Positions 42,656 to 50,353 of a stretch of DNA of 64,000 nt are shown here, in pieces. The translations under genes were made by a program, and so were the position numbers. The stretch comes from Massilia sp. R2A-15. Its GTDB lineage: Bacteria > Pseudomonadota > Gammaproteobacteria > Burkholderiales > Burkholderiaceae_D. Within the stretch, counting starts at the first letter, position 1, and every line of letters begins with the position of its first letter. Below the pieces are notes generated by a model, which was not told where the DNA came from, made no database searches, and saw only the letters and a program-made list of their open reading frames with translations. The stretch lies in contig NZ_CP131935.1 of assembly GCF_030704305.1 (NCBI RefSeq), positions 3,472,001-3,536,000 of the forward strand, read 5' to 3'.

Positions 42656-43353
42656 TGGATATCAAAAAACTGCAAGCCCTGGTCGTGGACGCTCTCGAGG
42701 ACGTCAAGGGCCAGGAAATCGCCGTGTTCGACACCGTGCACCTGACCAGCCTTTTCGACCGCATCGCCGTCGTCTCGGGTACCTCGAACCGCCAGACCAA
42801 GGCGCTTGCCGCGTCGGTGCGCGATAAAGTCAAGGATGCCGGCGGCGACGTGATCGGCATCGAGGGCGAAGACACCGGCGAATGGGTGCTGGTCGACCTG
42901 GGCGACATGATCGTCCACATCATGCAGCCGGCGATCCGCCAGTACTACCGCCTGGAAGAAATCTGGGGCGACAAGCCGGTCAAGCTGGGCGCCGCCAAGC
43001 GCAAGTCCACCCCGGCTTCGGCCGAAGCCTCCGAGTCCAAGGTCAAGTCGAAGCACCTGGCGTCGACCCAGGACGCGCCGGAAGTCAAGCCGATCAAGGA
43101 AGCCAAGCCTGCCGCCGCCAAGAAGGCCGCCGCGAAGAAGACCGCCGCCGCCAAGCCGGCAGCGAAGAAGGCCGCCGCCACCAAGGCCGTCGGCAAGACC
43201 GTCAAGGTCGCGCCGACCAAGACCGAAGTGGCCGCCGTCAAGGCGCTCAAGGAGCAGCCGCCGAAGCGCGTCGCCAAGGCCAAGCCGGCCGCCGACGCCG
43301 TGCCGGAAAAGAAGGTCATCAAGCGCGTGGCCAAGAAGGTCGAGGCAGAGTAA
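42655..43353 (+). CDS. rsfS: Ribosome silencing factor with Lys/Ala-rich C-terminal extension
   Basis: RsfS (YbeB/iojap) binds ribosomal protein uL14 and blocks subunit joining when nutrients run out. Residues 1-112 are the full conserved domain (LVVDALEDVKGQEIAVFDTVHLTS near the start, GEWVLVDLGDMIVHIMQP, YYRLEEIWGDKP at the end). The usual protein stops there at about 105-130 residues; here it continues to 232 with a basic, low-complexity tail of Ala, Lys and Pro (PAAAKKAAAKKTAAAKPA), like the tails of histone H1-like proteins. The tail stays in frame and has the same codon style as neighbours, so it is a real extension, possibly contacting rRNA. ATG overlaps the nadD stop. Confidence 0.93.
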   Translation: MDIKKLQALVVDALEDVKGQEIAVFDTVHLTSLFDRIAVVSGTSNRQTKALAASVRDKVKDAGGDVIGIEGEDTGEWVLVDLGDMIVHIMQPAIRQYYRLEEIWGDKPVKLGAAKRKSTPASAEASESKVKSKHLASTQDAPEVKPIKEAKPAAAKKAAAKKTAAAKPAAKKAAATKAVGKTVKVAPTKTEVAAVKALKEQPPKRVAKAKPAADAVPEKKVIKRVAKKVEAE

Positions 43354-43359
43354 GCGCGA

Positions 43360-43830
43360 ATGCAGCTCATTATCGCTGCGGTCGGCCACAAGATGCCGGC
43401 CTGGATCGAGACCGGCTTTTCCGAGTACACCAAGCGCATGCCGCCCGAGCTGCGCATCGTGCTCAAGGAAATCAAGCCGGTCGAGCGCTCCGGCAGCAAG
43501 ACCGCCGCCACCGCGATGGCGCTCGAGCGCGAGCGCATCGAGGCGGTCCTTCCGAAGAGCGTGCGCATCATCGCCCTCGATGAACGCGGCAAGGACCTCA
43601 CCAGCGTCGGCCTGTCGCAGCAGCTGATGGCCTGGCAGCAGGATGGGCGCGACACCGCCTTCCTGATCGGCGGGGCCGACGGCCTCGATCCCGAACTGAA
43701 GGCGAAGGCGGAAGGACTGATCCGCATATCCAGCATGACGCTCCCGCACGGCATGGTGCGTGTTATGCTGGCAGAGCAGCTGTATAGGGCGTGGTCGATC
43801 ACGCAGAACCACCCCTATCACCGCGTCTGA
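43360..43830 (+). CDS. rlmH: 23S rRNA (pseudouridine-1915-N3)-methyltransferase
   Basis: A 156-residue SPOUT-class methyltransferase that methylates pseudouridine 1915 in helix 69 of 23S rRNA. The knot motifs are [10 protein letters not shown] (SAM site) and the C-terminal [20 protein letters not shown] with NHPYHR at the very end. Length equals E. coli RlmH (155). Starts 6 bp after rsfS in the same run, typical for the cluster. Confidence 0.96.
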   Translation: MQLIIAAVGHKMPAWIETGFSEYTKRMPPELRIVLKEIKPVERSGSKTAATAMALERERIEAVLPKSVRIIALDERGKDLTSVGLSQQLMAWQQDGRDTAFLIGGADGLDPELKAKAEGLIRISSMTLPHGMVRVMLAEQLYRAWSITQNHPYHRV

Positions 43831-43850
43831 TCAATCCACGTTCCTTTTCG

Positions 43851-44474
43851 ATGAAACTGCTCGATAACAAAATCTACCTGGCTTCCAAGAGCCCGCGTCG
43901 CCGTGAACTGCTGCGCCAGATCGGCGTCGAGTTCGAACTGCTCATGCTGCGCAACGACGCCTCGCGCGGCGGTCCCGACGTCTCCGAAATCGAGCTGCCC
44001 GGCGAGTCGCCGGCCGTGTATGTCGCGCGTGTCGCCGGCGAGAAGGCGGCGTTCGCGTTCAATGTTGTGCAGATGCGCCGCATGCCGCCGCGCCCTGTGC
44101 TGGCGGCCGATACCACCGTCACCATCGACGGCGAGATCCTCGGCAAGCCGGCCGACCCGGACGAAGCGGCGCGCATGCTCGAGCGCCTGTCCGGCCGCAC
44201 CCACCAGGTGCTGACGTCGGTCGCGGTCCATCACACCAACATGGCCGAACAGTTTACCCAGGTGTCGCAGGTGCGCTTTGCGACCCTGAGCGCGGCGTCG
44301 ATCAAGGCCTACTGCGCCAGCGCCGAGCCGTACGACAAGGCCGGCGGCTACGGCATCCAGGGACTGGCCGCGCTGTTCGTCGAGCATATCGAAGGCAGCC
44401 ACTCGGGCATCATGGGCCTGCCGCTGTACGAAACGGCCAAGCTGCTGCGCCAAGCCGGCGTGCCGCTGCCGTAA
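43851..44474 (+). CDS. Maf-type nucleotide pyrophosphatase
   Basis: A 207-residue Maf/HAM1-superfamily nucleoside triphosphate pyrophosphatase, thought to remove modified or non-canonical nucleotides. Landmarks: LASKSPRRRELLRQIG at the N-terminus, VLAADTTVTIDGEILGKP, GRTHQVLTSVAV and EPYDKAGGYGIQGLA. It fits the YhdE/YceF group; the substrate class (dTTP/UTP or m7GTP) cannot be set with confidence from sequence. ATG 43851 has little ribosome site, but the upstream alternative (43791) overlaps rlmH and lacks similarity. Followed by a composite repeat. Confidence 0.92.
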   Translation: MKLLDNKIYLASKSPRRRELLRQIGVEFELLMLRNDASRGGPDVSEIELPGESPAVYVARVAGEKAAFAFNVVQMRRMPPRPVLAADTTVTIDGEILGKPADPDEAARMLERLSGRTHQVLTSVAVHHTNMAEQFTQVSQVRFATLSAASIKAYCASAEPYDKAGGYGIQGLAALFVEHIEGSHSGIMGLPLYETAKLLRQAGVPLP

Positions 44475-44486
44475 CGCCAACCGGTT

Positions 44487-44573
44487 GTCGTACCTGCGCA
44501 GGCAGGTACCTATACTGAATACGCTTTCCCTCTGGTTTCACTCAGCATGGGTACCTGCCTTCGCAGGTACGAC
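44487..44573. repeat. Composite inverted-repeat element, copy B (87 bp)
   Basis: Same arms as copy A but with GTACCTGC/GCAGGTAC in place of GTTCCTGC/GCAGGAAC: both sides of the stem have changed together. It lies 12 bp after the maf stop and ends 50 bp before the rng start. Confidence 0.88.
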
Positions 44574-44623
44574 GCGCAACTGCAATGCCCCACTTTGGGG
44601 ACCGGCGCGTGTATCATCGCGCT

Positions 44624-46087
44624 ATGAACGAAGACATCCTCATCAACATTACGCCCCAGGAGACGCGCGTCGCGCTGGTCCTGCAGGGAGCCGTGCAGGA
44701 ACTGCACATCGAGCGCACGCTCACGCGCGGCCTGGCCGGCAACGTCTACCTTGGCAAAGTCGTGCGCGTGCTGCCGGGGATGCAGTCGGCGTTCATCGAC
44801 ATCGGCCTCGAACGCGCCGCCTTCCTGCACGTCGCCGACATCTGGGAAGCGCGCCCGCACGACGGCCCCGCCGTCGCCCCCACCGCCATCGAGAAGATCC
44901 TGTTCGACGGCCAGGTGCTGACGGTGCAGGTGATCAAGGACCCGATCGGCACCAAGGGCGCGCGCCTGTCCACGCAGATCTCGATCGCCGGCCGCATGCT
45001 GGTGTACCTGCCGCAGGACAGCCACATCGGCATCTCGCAGAAGATCGAAAAGGAGTCCGACCGCGACCTGCTGCGCAGCCGCCTGCAAAGCCTGCTGCCG
45101 CCGGAAGAAAAAGGCGGCTACATCGTGCGCACGATGGCCGAGGAAGCGACCGACGCCGACCTGCAGGCCGACGTGGACTACCTGCGCAAGACCTGGAGCG
45201 CGATCTGCCTTGGCGCGCGCACGCGGCCGGCCACCAGCCTGCTGTACCAGGATCTGAACCTGGCCCAGCGCGTACTGCGCGACTTCGTGCATGACGAGAC
45301 GGCGAGCATCCAGGTGGACTCGCGTGAGAACTATGTCAACCTGGTCGATTTCGCCAAGGCCTACACGCCGACCGAGCTGCCGCGCCTGCAGCACTACACC
45401 GGCGAGCGGCCGCTGTTCGATTTGTACGGCGTCGAGGAAGAAATCCTGCGCGCGCTGGGCCGGCGCGTGGACCTCAAGTCCGGCGGCTACCTGATCGTCG
45501 ACCAGACCGAGGCGATGACCACCATCGACGTGAACACCGGCGGCTTTGTCGGCGGGCGCAACTTCGCCGACACCATCTTCAAGACCAACCTGGAAGCGGC
45601 GCACGCGATCGCGCGCCAGCTGCGGCTGCGCAACCTGGGCGGCATCATCATCCTCGACTTCATCGACATGGACAACAACGAGCATCGCAACGCGGTGCTG
45701 GCCGAGCTGAAAAAGACGCTGTCGCGCGACCGCACCAAGGTGTCGGTCAGCGGCTTCTCGGCGCTGGGGCTGGTGGAGATGACGAGAAAGCGCACGCGCG
45801 AGTCGCTGGCGCATATCCTGTGCGAGCCCTGCCCCGCGTGCGCCGGCAAGGGCCAGGTCAAGACCAGCCGCACCATCTGCTACGAGATCCTGCGCGAGCT
45901 GCTGCGCGAGGCGAAGCAGTTCAACCCGCGCGAGTTCCGCATCCTGGCATCGCAGGAAGTGGTGGACCTGTTCCTGGAGGAAGAGTCGCAGCACCTGGCG
46001 ATGCTGGGCGACTTCATCGGCAAGCGCATCTCGCTGCAGGTGGAGAACGCCTATCACCAGGAGCAGTACGACGTCATTTTGATGTAG
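44624..46087 (+). CDS. rng: Ribonuclease G
   Basis: A 487-residue endoribonuclease of the RNase E/G family, cleaving AU-rich single-stranded RNA; roles in 16S rRNA 5'-end maturation and mRNA decay. The S1 domain is at about 35-120 (GLAGNVYLGKVVRVLPGMQSAF as landmark). The catalytic aspartates lie in MTTIDVNTGGFVG and ILDFIDMDNNEH; the zinc-link motif is CPACAGKG. Short length without the long scaffold of RNase E identifies RNase G. ATG 44624 gives MNEDILINITPQETRVAL, the conserved start. Last gene of the nadD-rsfS-rlmH-maf-rng series. Confidence 0.96.
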   Translation: MNEDILINITPQETRVALVLQGAVQELHIERTLTRGLAGNVYLGKVVRVLPGMQSAFIDIGLERAAFLHVADIWEARPHDGPAVAPTAIEKILFDGQVLTVQVIKDPIGTKGARLSTQISIAGRMLVYLPQDSHIGISQKIEKESDRDLLRSRLQSLLPPEEKGGYIVRTMAEEATDADLQADVDYLRKTWSAICLGARTRPATSLLYQDLNLAQRVLRDFVHDETASIQVDSRENYVNLVDFAKAYTPTELPRLQHYTGERPLFDLYGVEEEILRALGRRVDLKSGGYLIVDQTEAMTTIDVNTGGFVGGRNFADTIFKTNLEAAHAIARQLRLRNLGGIIILDFIDMDNNEHRNAVLAELKKTLSRDRTKVSVSGFSALGLVEMTRKRTRESLAHILCEPCPACAGKGQVKTSRTICYEILRELLREAKQFNPREFRILASQEVVDLFLEEESQHLAMLGDFIGKRISLQVENAYHQEQYDVILM

Positions 46088-46167
46088 TCGCGCGCCGGGA
46101 GTCGTGCGCGAAGTTCGGCGGAATCGGAGTAAGCTTTATTTTTTTCGCAAGCTGAAACGGAGATGCA

Positions 46168-46833
46168 ATGAACGTCCTGATGGTACTAACCTCGCACGAC
46201 AAACTGGGCGACACGGGCAAGAAGACCGGCTTCTGGCTGGAAGAATTCGCCGCGCCCTACTACGTCTTCAAGGACGCCGGCGCAAAGATTACGCTGGCGT
46301 CGCCCAAAGGCGGCCAGCCGCCGCTCGATCCGAAGAGTGACGAACCCGACGCGCAAAGCGACGACACGCGCCGCTTCAAGGCCGACGCCGAGGCGCAGAA
46401 AGCGTTGGCGAACACGGTCAAGCTGTCGACCGTGTCCGCCGAGGATTTCGACACCGTGTTCTACCCCGGCGGCCACGGTCCGCTGTGGGACCTCGCCGAG
46501 GACAAGGATTCCATCAAGCTGATCGAGTCCATGCACGGTGCCGGCAAGCTGGTGACGGCGGTGTGCCACGCGCCGGGGATCTTCAAAAATACCAAATCGA
46601 TCGTCGACGGCAGGCAGGTCACGGGCTTCACCAATACCGAAGAGGCCGCGGTACAGTTGACCGACGTGGTACCATTCCTGGTTGAGGACATGCTCAAGGC
46701 GAACGGCGGAAAATACAGCAAGGGCGCCGATTGGGCGCCGCACGTGGTCAGCGACGGAAACCTGATCACTGGCCAGAACCCGGCATCGTCGGGACCGGCC
46801 GCCGAGGCGGCGCTGAAGTACCTGAAGCGCTAG
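46168..46833 (+). CDS. DJ-1/PfpI family protein (Hsp31-like, class I glutamine amidotransferase fold)
   Basis: A 221-residue protein with the DJ-1/PfpI fold. The nucleophile elbow is VTAVCHAPG with C133 followed by H134, and E25/E26 in FWLEEFAAPYY can complete the active site as in Hsp31-type glyoxalase III and related deglycases. YPGGHGPLWDL (99-109) is the typical oxyanion-side loop. Family members convert methylglyoxal to lactate or act as chaperones; an mgsA gene exists 8 kb away, but no direct link is shown. An 80-bp gap separates it from rng. Palindromic repeat copy 9 follows 9 bp after the stop. Confidence 0.92.
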   Translation: MNVLMVLTSHDKLGDTGKKTGFWLEEFAAPYYVFKDAGAKITLASPKGGQPPLDPKSDEPDAQSDDTRRFKADAEAQKALANTVKLSTVSAEDFDTVFYPGGHGPLWDLAEDKDSIKLIESMHGAGKLVTAVCHAPGIFKNTKSIVDGRQVTGFTNTEEAAVQLTDVVPFLVEDMLKANGGKYSKGADWAPHVVSDGNLITGQNPASSGPAAEAALKYLKR

Positions 46834-46842
46834 TTGAAACAT

Positions 46843-46869
46843 GGGGTCTGGCCCTGCGGACCTGGCCCC
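46843..46869 (-). repeat. 27-bp palindromic repeat, copy 9
   Basis: Variant GGGGTCTGGCCC / GGACCTGGCCCC around TGC, 9 bp after the DJ-1/PfpI stop, followed by TTTT. Two substitutions relative to consensus on opposite arms keep most of the stem. Confidence 0.8.
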
Positions 46870-46966
46870 TTTTCACTTCACTCGCCCAAGATTATACAAA
46901 TATCAATACAGTGTCGGAAAAGCAGCGCATTGTTATTGCATTAACTTTTAACGAACCGCGCCGCTG

Positions 46967-47506
46967 ATGGACGCCCGACCTGCCGCCAACCTGGCCTGCT
47001 TCAAGATTGCGTTGATTGCGCTCGCCTTGATCGCCAGCGACCGTACTCTCGCCGCTGTCGGCACCGCAAGCGCGAGCTGCACGGTGCTCGAGCCGATCGC
47101 GGTGACGAAGTCTGCCGACCTGTCATTCGGTAGGTTCGCCGCCGGGCCTGGCGGCACCGTCACCGTCAGCACCAGCGGTGTGCGCACCGCCAGCGGCATC
47201 GTTCCATCGGCGGACGCTGGCGCCCCGAGCGCCGCAATATTCCTCGTCACCGGAAGCCATGGCGCGACCTTCAGCATCCGGCACGCCGCCAGCGCCGCCC
47301 TGTCGCGCACCGCGGGTTCCGAGTCGATGACGCTGACGACGTTCAGCGACCTCACCGCGGCAAACGCAACCTCCGGCACCGTCGCCGGAGGCACGCTCAG
47401 CGCGGGTACGCAATCCATCCACATCGGCGGCACCTTGAACGTCGCGCCGAATCAGCCCGTCGGGAACTATGCCGGCGAAGTGTCCGTCACGGTCGAATAC
47501 AACTAA
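46967..47506 (+). CDS. DUF4402 domain secreted protein
   Basis: A 179-residue exported protein: signal about residues 1-29 (LACFKIALIALALIASDRTLA), then a beta-rich domain matching DUF4402 (SASCTVLEPIAVTKSADLSFG; ending VGNYAGEVSVTVEYN). Such proteins resemble pilin-like or spore-coat U-like adhesive subunits, but no usher or chaperone genes are adjacent. Gene stands alone. Its TAA stop overlaps the TAG stop of the convergent oxidoreductase gene (47503-47506). Confidence 0.82.
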   Translation: MDARPAANLACFKIALIALALIASDRTLAAVGTASASCTVLEPIAVTKSADLSFGRFAAGPGGTVTVSTSGVRTASGIVPSADAGAPSAAIFLVTGSHGATFSIRHAASAALSRTAGSESMTLTTFSDLTAANATSGTVAGGTLSAGTQSIHIGGTLNVAPNQPVGNYAGEVSVTVEYN

Positions 47507-48174
47507 GCCGGCTTGCTCAAGGCATTGATGTCCGCGGCTTCGAGCACGCGCTTCGGCGCGCCATGCCGCACCGCGTTCAGCATGGCCTGTCCCATCTGCG
47601 GCGTGCTCAGGATCTGATCCGGCAGCATCGCCCGCAGCAGCGGCAGCAGCGGCTTGGTCAGCGTGTAGAACCACCGGTACGAGCTTGTTTTCGACTTCAC
47701 GCCGAACATCGGCTGGATCATCCCCGGCCTGAAAATGTACACGCCGCGGAACGGCAGCTTGAGCAGCGCGTTCTCGGTCCTGCCGCGCACCCGCTCCCAC
47801 ATCGTGCGGCTGGTCTCGCTGCTGTCGGCGCCGGCGCCCGACACGTACACGAACACCATCTGCGGATTACGCCGCGCCAGCATGGTCGCCGCCGCCAGCG
47901 TCAGGTCGTACGTCATGTGCGTGTACTGTTTTTCCGCCATGCCCGACGAGGTGACGCCGATGCAGAAGAAGCAGGCGTCGAAGCCCGCCAGCTCCTCCTC
48001 CACATTCGCGTAGTCCCACATCTCGGCGTGCACCAGCTCGCGCAGCTTGGGATGCTGCTGGCCAGTCGGCGTGCGGCCGACCGTCACCACCTGCTCCACG
48101 TCGGACGCGGCCAGGCACTCGCGCAGCACGCCCTGCCCGACCATGCCGGTGGCGCCGAAAACGATCACCTTCAT
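47503..48174 (-). CDS. NAD(P)H-binding oxidoreductase (atypical SDR, HTATIP2-like)
   Basis: A 223-residue short-chain-dehydrogenase-like protein with the N-terminal nucleotide motif GATGMVGQGVLREC (7-20). FVYVSGAGADSSE replaces the usual catalytic S-Y-K site, and YIFRPGMIQPMFGVKS follows, as in atypical SDR proteins of the HTATIP2/YwnB kind. The C-terminal part (STPQMGQAMLNAVRHG) is typical. Substrate unknown. It begins 2 bp after the tupA stop, so it is the last gene of the fdhD-tup operon, though why an oxidoreductase would belong there is unclear. Confidence 0.82.
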   Translation of the reverse strand: MKVIVFGATGMVGQGVLRECLAASDVEQVVTVGRTPTGQQHPKLRELVHAEMWDYANVEEELAGFDACFFCIGVTSSGMAEKQYTHMTYDLTLAAATMLARRNPQMVFVYVSGAGADSSETSRTMWERVRGRTENALLKLPFRGVYIFRPGMIQPMFGVKSKTSSYRWFYTLTKPLLPLLRAMLPDQILSTPQMGQAMLNAVRHGAPKRVLEAADINALSKPA

Positions 48175-48176
48175 GG

Positions 48177-48983
48177 TCAGCGCGCCGCCGAAGGGTAGAA
48201 CAGCTGCTGCCCGGACGGCTTGAACGCCGCGATGCGCGCCTGCCCTTCGCTCGACGTGATCCAGTCGATCAGCAGCTTCGCGCCCTTGTAGTTGACGTCC
48301 TTGTGCTTTGCCGGATTGACCGCGATGATCCCGTACGGGTTGAACATCGACTTGTCGCCCTCGACCACGATCTCCAGCCCCGTCTTGGCCTTGTACGCGC
48401 CGTAAGTCGCGCGGTCGGTCAGCGTGTACGCCTGCAGCTCGGCGGCCATGTTCAGCACTTCGCCCATGCCCAGGCCCGCGGAGATATAACTGGTTCCCGA
48501 CGGCTGGACGCCGGCGGCCTTCCAGTAGTTCTTCTCCATGATGTCGGTGCCGGAGTTGTCGCCGCGCGAAATGAACTTCGCTCCGCTCGCATGGATCTTG
48601 CGGAACGCGGCCAGCACGTCCTTCCCGCCGCGAATGTGGGCCGGATCGGCCACCGGCCCCGCCACCACGAAGTCGTTGTACATCACGTCGCGGCGATCGA
48701 CGCCGTAGCCGTCGGCGACGAACTTGTCTTCCATCGGCCGCGCATGCACCAGCGTCACGTCCACGTCGCCGTTCCTGGCCAGCTCCAGCGCCTTGCCGGT
48801 GCCGACGGAAATGACGTTGACCTTGGCGCCCGTCTTCGCTTCGAACGCCGGCAGCAGCCAGCCCAGCAAACCCGAGTTCTCGGTGCTGGTGGTGGTCGAC
48901 ATGCGGATCACGTCGGCGGCGGAGGCGGCGCCGCCGGCAAACGATGCGGCGATCATCAATGCTAAGAGGGTGCGGCGTTGCAT
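48177..48983 (-). CDS. tupA: Tungstate ABC transporter substrate-binding protein
   Basis: A 268-residue periplasmic binding protein with a Sec signal (MQRRTLLALMIAASFAGGA, cleaved near ASA-A). MSTTTSTENSGLLGWLLP matches the TupA signature TTTSTxxSGLL, whose Thr/Ser residues wrap the oxyanion. Further family segments are VSVGTGKALELARNGDVDV and FISRGDNSGTDIMEKNYWK. TupA proteins bind tungstate with very high affinity, discriminating against molybdate; which anion this one prefers is not readable. Encoded after the permease and ATPase genes in the fdhD-tupB-tupC-tupA order. Confidence 0.88.
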   Translation of the reverse strand: MQRRTLLALMIAASFAGGAASAADVIRMSTTTSTENSGLLGWLLPAFEAKTGAKVNVISVGTGKALELARNGDVDVTLVHARPMEDKFVADGYGVDRRDVMYNDFVVAGPVADPAHIRGGKDVLAAFRKIHASGAKFISRGDNSGTDIMEKNYWKAAGVQPSGTSYISAGLGMGEVLNMAAELQAYTLTDRATYGAYKAKTGLEIVVEGDKSMFNPYGIIAVNPAKHKDVNYKGAKLLIDWITSSEGQARIAAFKPSGQQLFYPSAAR

Positions 48984-48995
48984 GGCTTCTCCTGG

Positions 48996-49649
48996 TTATT
49001 TGTGTTCGATTCGTCCATCGCGCAGTTTCAGGCGCTGCACGCCCGGCAGGCCGATCAGGTCGGGATCGTGGCAGGCCATCACCACGCTGGCGCCGGCCGC
49101 GGTCAAGGTCGGGATCAGCGCGATCACCTGCTCGCGCGCGGCGCCGTCGAGGTTTGCGGTCGGCTCGTCGAGCAGCAGAAGGCGCGGTTTGAGCACCTTG
49201 GCGCGCGCCAGCGCCACGCGCTGCTTCTCGCCGCCCGACAGGCTGGCCGGATCGCTGTCCTGCAAGTGCGCCACGCCGGCCCACTCCATCGCCCGCGTTA
49301 CTTCCATCTGCACCTGAGTTTTCGGCATACCGCGCGCCAGCAGCCCGTAGCCGATATTGTGCGCGACGCTGGTGGAAAACATGATCGGATGCTGGTGCAC
49401 GTAGCCGATGGCGGCGCGCATCGCGGCCGGATACGGATCGAGCGCCATCGGCTTGCCGTCGAAGGTCAGCGATCCGGCGTCGGCGTGTTCGAGCCCGGCC
49501 AGGATGCGCAGCAAGGTGCTCTTGCCGGCCCCGTTCACGCCGGTCAGAACATACGCGCATGAGGCGTCGAGGACGAAACGGTCGATATCGAACAGCTGGC
49601 GCTCGCCGAAGCGCTTGCGCAGGTGCTCGATGGCCAGCAGCGCGCTCAC
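48996..49649 (-). CDS. tupC: Tungstate ABC transporter ATP-binding protein
   Basis: A 217-residue ABC ATPase. Walker A GVNGAGKST, signature LSGGEKQRVALARA, Walker B LLLLDEPTANLDG and the switch His in MACHDPD are all intact. The start is GTG 49649, which overlaps the permease stop (GTGA); an ATG-started form would lose the N-terminal strand. It energises the TupB permease. It is a small stand-alone ATPase with no regulatory C-terminal domain, unlike ModC. Confidence 0.88.
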   Translation of the reverse strand: MSALLAIEHLRKRFGERQLFDIDRFVLDASCAYVLTGVNGAGKSTLLRILAGLEHADAGSLTFDGKPMALDPYPAAMRAAIGYVHQHPIMFSTSVAHNIGYGLLARGMPKTQVQMEVTRAMEWAGVAHLQDSDPASLSGGEKQRVALARAKVLKPRLLLLDEPTANLDGAAREQVIALIPTLTAAGASVVMACHDPDLIGLPGVQRLKLRDGRIEHK

Positions 49650-50353
49650 ACGTGGCCTCGCGCCATGTGGGCGTCGCCCTGCAGCAGCATCAGCGCGCCG
49701 TTCATCAGCAGCGCGATCGCCACCAGCACCATGCCGAGCGCAATGCCCTGCGCGAACTCGCCCTTGCTGGTTTCCAGCGCGATGGCGGTGGTGATGGTGC
49801 GCGTTTCGCCGGCGATGTTCCCGCCGACCATCAGCGCGCAGCCGACTTCGGAAATCACGCGCCCGAAGCCGCTGATGATTGCCGCCATCACGCCGAAGCG
49901 CACCTCGTACAGCACCGTCGTCATCACGCGCCAGCCGGCGGCTCCGTGCGCGATCGCGGTTTCGGCGTAGCGCGGATCGGCCGCCTGCACCGCCGCGAGC
50001 GTGAACGCCACCAGCACCGGCATGGCGATGACGAACTGGCCGGCAATCACGCCGGGCTGCGAAAACAGCCAGTGCAGCCCGCCGAGCGGTCCCGCGCGCG
50101 ACAGCATCAGGTACAGCAGGAGGCCGATCAGCACCGTCGGCAGCGACAGCGCCGCCTGCGCCAGCCAGATCGCCACACGGCGGCCGCGGAAGCGGTGCGC
50201 CGCAATCGCATAGCCCAGCGCCACGGCGATCGGTGTCGCCAGCGCCAGGCCGATCAGGCTGGTCTTGAGGGAGATCCAGATGATGCGCCACAGCGCCGAG
50301 TCGCCGGACAGGAACAGGGCGAAGGCGCCGCTAATCGCGTCGAGCAAAGGCAT
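49646..50353 (-). CDS. tupB: Tungstate ABC transporter permease
   Basis: A 235-residue inner-membrane permease with about five or six TM helices (IIWISLKTSLIGLALATPIAVAL; FVIAMPVLVAFTLAAV; ALGMVLVAIALLMNGALML). The cytoplasmic EAA-type loop GAAGWRVMTTVLYEVRFGVMAAI contacts the ATPase. It belongs to the TupB branch of the ModB/WtpB permease family. ATG 50353 shares its first base with the fdhD stop (TGATG), and the stop overlaps the tupC start, so all three are translationally coupled. Confidence 0.87.
   Translation of the reverse strand: MPLLDAISGAFALFLSGDSALWRIIWISLKTSLIGLALATPIAVALGYAIAAHRFRGRRVAIWLAQAALSLPTVLIGLLLYLMLSRAGPLGGLHWLFSQPGVIAGQFVIAMPVLVAFTLAAVQAADPRYAETAIAHGAAGWRVMTTVLYEVRFGVMAAIISGFGRVISEVGCALMVGGNIAGETRTITTAIALETSKGEFAQGIALGMVLVAIALLMNGALMLLQGDAHMARGHV

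Noticed and set aside
43100..43250. Lys/Ala repeats as a possible separate gene or frameshift
   Set aside because: The frame is continuous with rsfS, with no internal start signal; it is best seen as an RsfS tail.
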